From the NCBI GenBank assembly GCA_023382385.1, contig JAHDVH010000002.1, positions 572,219-636,218 of the forward strand: 64,000 nt of DNA, in the 5' to 3' direction. Within the stretch, counting starts at the first letter, position 1. Each line of letters starts with the position of its first letter. This document shows, one piece after another, positions 59,793 to 64,000 of the stretch. A program made the position numbers and the translations under genes. The DNA comes from a bacterium. Lineage in GTDB: Bacteria; Electryoneota; RPQS01. The notes below the pieces were generated by a model, which was not told the DNA's origin, searched no databases, and was given only the letters and a program-made list of their open reading frames with translations.

Positions 59793-60323
59793 CTACCAGC
59801 TCATCCGCTTGCGCAGGTGAGTGATGTGTGCGGTATGATGCCGGCCGTGCCAAGCGGCATAAGCGATGAGACGGTCAACAGTTTCTTCGCCGCGCTCAAA
59901 GTGAATGTAGCGCCGCTCAAAGTCCGCAGGCTGCATGGCGTCCAATATTGCCGTCCAGCGCACGTGTAAACCTGTCAGCAGCAACACGGCCGCGGCGGGA
60001 TCCGTCTTGGTGTCGGCAAGCTTCAGCCATGCGTCGTCATTATATCCGAGAAACTTAGGTCGGTCGTCCGTCAAAGCGTGTTTGGTTCGGCTGTAAAAGA
60101 TGATGCTTGCATCCGTGATATGATGCACGACCTGCCGCACACTCCAGCCGCCCTCGCGATAGGGAGTTTCAAGCTGTGTGCTGTCGAGCGCGTCAATCGC
60201 ATTCCCCAGCTCCACGGGCAGCGCGCGAATCTGTTCAAGCTGATTCTTGCGCTCTTCGGCGGTGGACTGTCCCGAATAGTGAAACTTTCCGATCGGATAG
60301 CGCAGCGCGTCGTCCACTACCAT
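59793..60323 (-). CDS. YfiT-type putative bacillithiol transferase, copy 2
   Basis: 176 residues of the DinB superfamily, YfiT branch: RYPIGKF start, LETPYREGGWSVRQVVHHITD and AWHGRHHTAHITHL. His residues of VVHH and HGRHH form the metal site. YfiT-like proteins are regarded as bacillithiol S-transferases or metal-dependent hydrolases. A complete bacillithiol pathway is encoded 30 kb away in this window, which makes that role plausible. Overlaps copy 1 by seven bases. Confidence 0.88.
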   Translation of the reverse strand: MVVDDALRYPIGKFHYSGQSTAEERKNQLEQIRALPVELGNAIDALDSTQLETPYREGGWSVRQVVHHITDASIIFYSRTKHALTDDRPKFLGYNDDAWLKLADTKTDPAAAVLLLTGLHVRWTAILDAMQPADFERRYIHFERGEETVDRLIAYAAWHGRHHTAHITHLRKRMSW

Positions 60324-60850
60324 CCCATCCGTTCACGAAGTTGTGTGATGTGCGCCGTGTGGTGCTGTCCGTGCCAGGCGTAAAGCCCCAGCAGCCACTT
60401 CACGTCAAGCGTTTGGCCCTGCCGCTCGGGATGCGTGAACGTGCGGTTGTATTGCTCGTCGCTCAAACTCTCCAGCAACAGAATCCATTTCTCGTGCAGC
60501 GCATCCAGAAATTTCAGCGACGGTTCAACGGGTAACCTTCCGTCCGGCGTCATCACCCACGACGTTTGATTGTATGTTTTGACGACGTAATCATCTTCTG
60601 TCAGCGCGAACTTCGTACGCATGTAGGCGTTCAAGTGTGAATCGGCCAGATGATGCACAAGCTGTCGCACCGTCCAGCCACCCTCGCGATACGGAGTGTC
60701 AAGCTGTGCATCGTTTAATCCCGCCACCGCCGCTCTCAGCTTGGACGGCAGCTCGCGTAGACTCGCAAAGGCTGCTGCGCGCGCTTCGGCCGTCGCCGGT
60801 CGCCTGCCGTCAAACTTTCCGATGGGGTATTTCTGCTGTTCAATATCCAA
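60317..60850 (-). CDS. YfiT-type putative bacillithiol transferase, copy 1
   Basis: 177 residues, closely similar to its downstream neighbour: KYPIGKFDG, LDTPYREGGWTVRQLVHHLAD, YAWHGQHHTAHITQLRERMGW. All metal-binding His are kept in both copies. The central region differs (TYNQTSWVMTPDGRLPVEPS against LGYNDDAWLKLADTKTDP), suggesting different acceptor substrates. Tandem duplication. Confidence 0.88.
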   Translation of the reverse strand: MDIEQQKYPIGKFDGRRPATAEARAAAFASLRELPSKLRAAVAGLNDAQLDTPYREGGWTVRQLVHHLADSHLNAYMRTKFALTEDDYVVKTYNQTSWVMTPDGRLPVEPSLKFLDALHEKWILLLESLSDEQYNRTFTHPERQGQTLDVKWLLGLYAWHGQHHTAHITQLRERMGW

Positions 60851-60874
60851 ACTCGATGCTCCGCGCTTCTCGTT

Positions 60875-61870
60875 CTAATGTCTTCTTTCGTTCCACCACT
60901 TCAAGCTCTCGTCATACCTCCATTGCAGCCCGAAGTGCCCGCCGTCAAACTCAACGTGCGTGTGCGGCACTTCCGCATCCGTCAGACGCGTGGAGAGAAT
61001 TCGCGCGCCCCACTGCAAATGAAACTCATCCGCCAGTCCGCACTCGATGTAAAGCCCAGAAAGTTTCTTCAGATTCTCGACGACCGTATCGTCGCCGGCC
61101 ATTCGCACGGGGTCATGCGTGAGCCAGCGCGCCCACACGTCGTCGCGCAGCTCGCCCGTTTCCAGGTCGAACGGATAGTCGAACCCCCACGGAGAAAGCG
61201 GATTCGGAGAATAGCAGGCCGACATCGCCGTGATGTTGATTGCCGGATGCGCAACCTTCTTCAGCGGATTGCCGTAGTGTGCGATCATCTCTTTCGGCGA
61301 CGAATATTTTCGCAATTCGCGCAGCGCCAAAGGGAACTCCGGCAGATATCCATACTCAAAATAGCTGTCCGCCGAATGCACAAGCGCCCACCCGAACAAT
61401 TCGGGATGCTTCGCCGCCAGCACGAACGCTCCGTAGCCGCCGGAAGAGATGCCCATCAGCACGGTTTGCTCGGGCGGCAACCCCGCGTGAAATTCTGTCT
61501 GCGTCCACGGCAGCAGTTCACCGCAGACAAAATCCTCGTAGTCGCCCGTAGCGCTCGAATTGAGAAACTGTGCGCCGCCCAACCGCGTAAAGCAATCCGG
61601 GATCATCACGACGCACGGCGGAATCTTCTGCTCTCTGATGAGCCGTTCGACGCGCTCTGGAAAATTCTCGCCCCACGCGCTCCAATTCAAATGCGAAAGC
61701 GAGCTTGCCGTGAATCCCGAGAGCAGCACAATCAGCGGATACTCCCTCGCCTTCGAGTATCCTTCCGGCAGGTACACAGGAATCTCACGCACTGCGTTAT
61801 CCCCCAGCGGATTGTCCGCGAGACACCGCGAACGGAACTCTTCGATGACTAATTGACCGCGCAGCCGCAT
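60875..61870 (-). CDS. Esterase-like alpha/beta hydrolase
   Basis: 331 residues, putative-esterase (PF00756, esterase D/enterochelin-esterase) type. It has VYLPEGYSKAREYPLIVLLS, the nucleophile Ser142 in LMGISSGGYGAFV, and a likely catalytic His in FDGGHFGLQWRYD. No signal peptide is seen, so it is predicted to be cytoplasmic. It lies 24 bases before the YfiT pair and one base after the BNR cargo gene. Substrate unknown. Confidence 0.88.
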   Translation of the reverse strand: MRLRGQLVIEEFRSRCLADNPLGDNAVREIPVYLPEGYSKAREYPLIVLLSGFTASSLSHLNWSAWGENFPERVERLIREQKIPPCVVMIPDCFTRLGGAQFLNSSATGDYEDFVCGELLPWTQTEFHAGLPPEQTVLMGISSGGYGAFVLAAKHPELFGWALVHSADSYFEYGYLPEFPLALRELRKYSSPKEMIAHYGNPLKKVAHPAINITAMSACYSPNPLSPWGFDYPFDLETGELRDDVWARWLTHDPVRMAGDDTVVENLKKLSGLYIECGLADEFHLQWGARILSTRLTDAEVPHTHVEFDGGHFGLQWRYDESLKWWNERRH

Positions 61871-61871
61871 C

Positions 61872-63647
61872 TCATTTCAACAACACTATCTTTTGCACTT
61901 GTCTTGCATCTCCCGCCTGCAACACGACCAGATACACTCCGCTCGCCTGCGAGCCGGCGTTCCATGTCAGCACGTGCTCGCCCGCTTCGCGTCGGCCGTT
62001 GACCAGCGTCGCAATCTCCCGACCCGTCACATCAAATAGCTTAAGCGTCACGTCGTTCGCATGCGTCAGCGTATAGTTCAGTCGAAACTCCGCATTTCCC
62101 GGATTGGGAAACACTGAAAGCGTCGGCATATCCGGCAGCACCGGCCCGCCGTCCCGCGCCGGAGTTCCGGTTTCCCCTACGGCGATAATCTCAAGCAGTT
62201 GTCCCGCGTCGTTCGTCACGCGCATCGGAACTTCAAACACTCCATCCTGTGATGGAATGAACATCACCGTGACCGTCATGGACTCGTTCGACTCCAGCAA
62301 CACTTCAAACGGACAGCAGTCGTTGAAAAACGGCCCGCTCGTCGTCACGTCCGATACAAGCACGTGATCGTTGCCAAGATTACTTATTGTGAACTGTGCG
62401 ACATCCGTTTGCCCGACTGCGGCGAATAAGCGCACGGTATCTTGGCTTGCCACCAGCACCACTCCCGATGTATCCGGAGCGAAGTAACGCGAGCGCCAGA
62501 TGCCGCCGCGAAAGTCTGCAAAGTAACCCGCCGCGATGACGTTGATGTATGCGTTGCTCTCGCGCGCGACGCCGAGTTCGGTGATTTCCGCGTCAACACT
62601 CAAATCCAGCTCCCACGTGTTGCCGCCGTCTATCGTGCGCCAGACTTGTCCAGTCGCATTCGCCGCGATGCCGCCCGCCACGAACCCCAGCGTGTCGTTC
62701 ACCATCACCGCCGTGCGCAACGGAATGGACGTCGTCACGCGGCGCGCCGACCATGTCGCTCCGGAATCCGCACTCGCTCTCACCCAGCCCGCAGACGGAC
62801 TTTCGCGACCGCCGCAAACCAAACCCACCGCGCCGCTCGGCGAAAAGCAGATATCCGCATCGCCCAAAACATCGGCCGAGGGCAGCTGCACCCAACTGAT
62901 TCCATTATCTACGGAACGCCAGATATGCGAACCGACCGCGACGATCACATTTCCAATAGTTGCGGTTTCGCTGACCCATGTGCCGCTGAAGTGATAAGCG
63001 AGCGTATCCCAATTGCGGTTTACACCCATCGAATCATTCCGATAGATATCCGCGTCGAATCCCGCGAAGGCAACGGCTGTTTGTGAATCCGGCGCTGCGA
63101 TGCCGGTCAACCAGCGCCGCGCAAAAAGACTGGTGTCGGGATGCACGACGTGAATCGGCCCGAATCCGCGCAGCAGGCGCACCGCGCCGTCAAACGTTGT
63201 CGTGTTGAAAGCCGTGATATACAGCGTATCATAAATCGCTTCCGTTCGCAGCACGGGACGTGCAGTGATATCGGAGATGAATTTCGGAAAGCGAAAACCC
63301 GAGAAGGTGGGGGACTGGCCCGGAGGCGGTTGAGGATCGAGATTGGCCCACGTGCGTCCGCCATCATACGTGCCAAAAACGGTGTGCAGTGTGGCGACAA
63401 ACGCACGGCCTTCGTGTGTCGTCGCATAGCCCACAGGCACCGCGCCGAACGAATCGGGCATGAACTGCGCCACGTCGTAGAGCGTCTGCACATACACCCA
63501 CGGCTCATCAAGTGAGCGCGTATTCTCTTCCGGCACTCGAAACTCAGGCAAAACCGCCGGACGTTGCGGAATCAGACGATGCTGCGCGGCGGCCACTGCC
63601 GCGCACAGTAACACAATCCAGAGCACAAGTGTATTCCGCGTCCCCAT
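61872..63647 (-). CDS. Secreted BNR-repeat protein with choice-of-anchor D and sorting domain
   Basis: 591 residues from ATG 63647, with AGGAG eight bases upstream. Signal segment LVLWIVLLCAAVAAAQ. Propeller blades of BNR/Ycf48 type follow (TVFGTYDGGRTWANL, HIWRSVDNGISWVQL, QVWRTIDGGNTWEL). Then comes an ASPM/choice-of-anchor D domain (FTISNLGNDHVLVSDV, ESMTVTVMFIPSQDG), then a sorting domain (FPNPGNAEFRLNY, DVTGREIATLV, SGVYLVVL, KIVLLK). The motif has PNPGN instead of PNPFN. Probably surface cargo. Confidence 0.86.
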   Translation of the reverse strand: MGTRNTLVLWIVLLCAAVAAAQHRLIPQRPAVLPEFRVPEENTRSLDEPWVYVQTLYDVAQFMPDSFGAVPVGYATTHEGRAFVATLHTVFGTYDGGRTWANLDPQPPPGQSPTFSGFRFPKFISDITARPVLRTEAIYDTLYITAFNTTTFDGAVRLLRGFGPIHVVHPDTSLFARRWLTGIAAPDSQTAVAFAGFDADIYRNDSMGVNRNWDTLAYHFSGTWVSETATIGNVIVAVGSHIWRSVDNGISWVQLPSADVLGDADICFSPSGAVGLVCGGRESPSAGWVRASADSGATWSARRVTTSIPLRTAVMVNDTLGFVAGGIAANATGQVWRTIDGGNTWELDLSVDAEITELGVARESNAYINVIAAGYFADFRGGIWRSRYFAPDTSGVVLVASQDTVRLFAAVGQTDVAQFTISNLGNDHVLVSDVTTSGPFFNDCCPFEVLLESNESMTVTVMFIPSQDGVFEVPMRVTNDAGQLLEIIAVGETGTPARDGGPVLPDMPTLSVFPNPGNAEFRLNYTLTHANDVTLKLFDVTGREIATLVNGRREAGEHVLTWNAGSQASGVYLVVLQAGDARQVQKIVLLK

Positions 63648-63657
63648 GCGGTGACTC

Positions 63658-64000
63658 CTACAGCTTATACTTTGGTTTGGGCGGACACGCGCGCAAATAG
63701 ACAAACACTGCCGCAACCAAGAATCCGGTGTTCTCGAGAACTTTCTGCCAGCCGACCTTGCTCGCAAGTGCAGATGCCGTTGCTGATGCACCGAAACATC
63801 CGCAGTCTATATTGAAGCCGCGCAAAACGGCTTGCACTATCATTACGATAAAGATAACCAGCATCACGCTCAATAGCAGCGCCGCACCGCGCCGCAATCG
63901 GCTCATGAACAAACATATCGCGCACACCGCTTCCAGCGGCGGCATCAAAATCGCAGCCGCATACACATAATCCTGTCCGATGAGCGGCAGGCTGAAACGG
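63658..64000 (-). CDS. DoxX/MauE-like membrane protein, C-terminal part (runs off right edge)
   Basis: At least 113 codons, open to the window edge. Helices ILMPPLEAVCAICLF and AALLLSVMLVIFIVMIVQAV are followed by the CGCFG motif (FNIDCGCFGASA) and a last helix (FLVAAVFVYLRACP). This pattern is typical of MauE/methylamine-utilisation-type proteins, often linked to thiol-disulfide or vitamin-K-epoxide-like redox. It ends ten bases before the BNR cargo gene. The N-terminal half lies outside the window. Confidence 0.75.
   Translation of the reverse strand, partial: RFSLPLIGQDYVYAAAILMPPLEAVCAICLFMSRLRRGAALLLSVMLVIFIVMIVQAVLRGFNIDCGCFGASATASALASKVGWQKVLENTGFLVAAVFVYLRACPPKPKYKL

Noticed and set aside
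1-64000. CRISPR arrays, tRNA genes, insertion sequences, phage genes or toxin-antitoxin pairs
   Set aside because: No regularly spaced repeats, tRNA-like TTCGA arms with matching acceptor stems, transposase motifs or phage genes were seen on either strand by eye. A tRNA scan would be needed to exclude divergent tRNAs.

Overview
The window comes from a bacterium with a large secreted, outer-surface proteome. Nine intact proteins, plus one broken remnant, end in a type A C-terminal sorting domain of the type IX secretion kind: an FPNPFN or YPNPFNPST motif, then a domain with GREVATL- and SGVYF-like motifs, then a final Lys. Together with Asp-Pro-rich linkers, P-domains, CarboxypepD_reg, choice-of-anchor and BNR modules, this points to the FCB superphylum or a neighbouring candidate phylum (KSB1, Zixibacteria, Latescibacteria style) rather than a classical Bacteroidetes. 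The phylum cannot be fixed from sequence reading alone. No tRNA, rRNA, CRISPR, transposase or phage gene was seen, and the secretion machinery itself is not in the window. Recurring promoter-like sequences fit a sigma-70 type with TTGAC(A)-N16/17-TATATT.

Layout. 1-10.1 kb is read on the minus strand: two P-domain cargo proteins and the start of a third secreted protein, a GNAT enzyme, a thiolase, an SPFH/NfeD membrane pair, a patatin and a methyltransferase. A candidate ~98-nt small RNA lies at 875-972. An M29 aminopeptidase follows on the plus strand. 11.4-15.9 kb holds a tandemly duplicated two-gene cassette, a small Cys-rich secreted protein followed by a beta-helix cargo protein. 16-19.4 kb carries an aldo/keto reductase, an NAD-binding oxidoreductase and the LemA/M48 protease pair, followed by an orphan sorting-domain remnant. 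19.8-21.5 kb is a tightly overlapped ArsR-VOC-DUF1801-SRPBCC operon. 21.9-24.7 kb is a respiratory module: tetraheme cytochrome c, Tat-exported 4x[4Fe-4S] protein, NrfD-type membrane protein and a small membrane protein. A rhomboid protease and a PEGA-domain protein follow.

27.5-35.1 kb is a plus-strand operon for bacillithiol synthesis (bshC, bshB, bshA). It also contains two adjacent SET-domain methyltransferases, a TPR protein, OsmC, a GNAT enzyme and a phosphohexomutase. 35.4-39.8 kb has a third Cys-rich protein directly upstream of a thioredoxin-like sorting-domain protein, then a CARDB cargo protein. An Nramp transporter fused to a universal stress domain is paired with an MntR-type regulator that has candidate operators. 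42.8-52.7 kb carries two very large beta-propeller-type cargo proteins, a TlpA-like lipoprotein, a homocysteine methyltransferase and nth.

52.8-64 kb reads on the minus strand: a membrane protein with a CGCFG motif cut by the window edge, a BNR cargo protein, an esterase, two YfiT-type (bacillithiol transferase-like) proteins, several small proteins, a DinB protein, gyrA, a polyprenyl glycosylphosphotransferase and the redox repressor rex. The bsh operon, OsmC, the YfiT/DinB proteins and Rex together suggest thiol-redox physiology, and the cargo proteins suggest an elaborate cell surface. The most unusual pattern is the Cys-rich secreted family, encoded three times immediately upstream of a sorting-domain protein.
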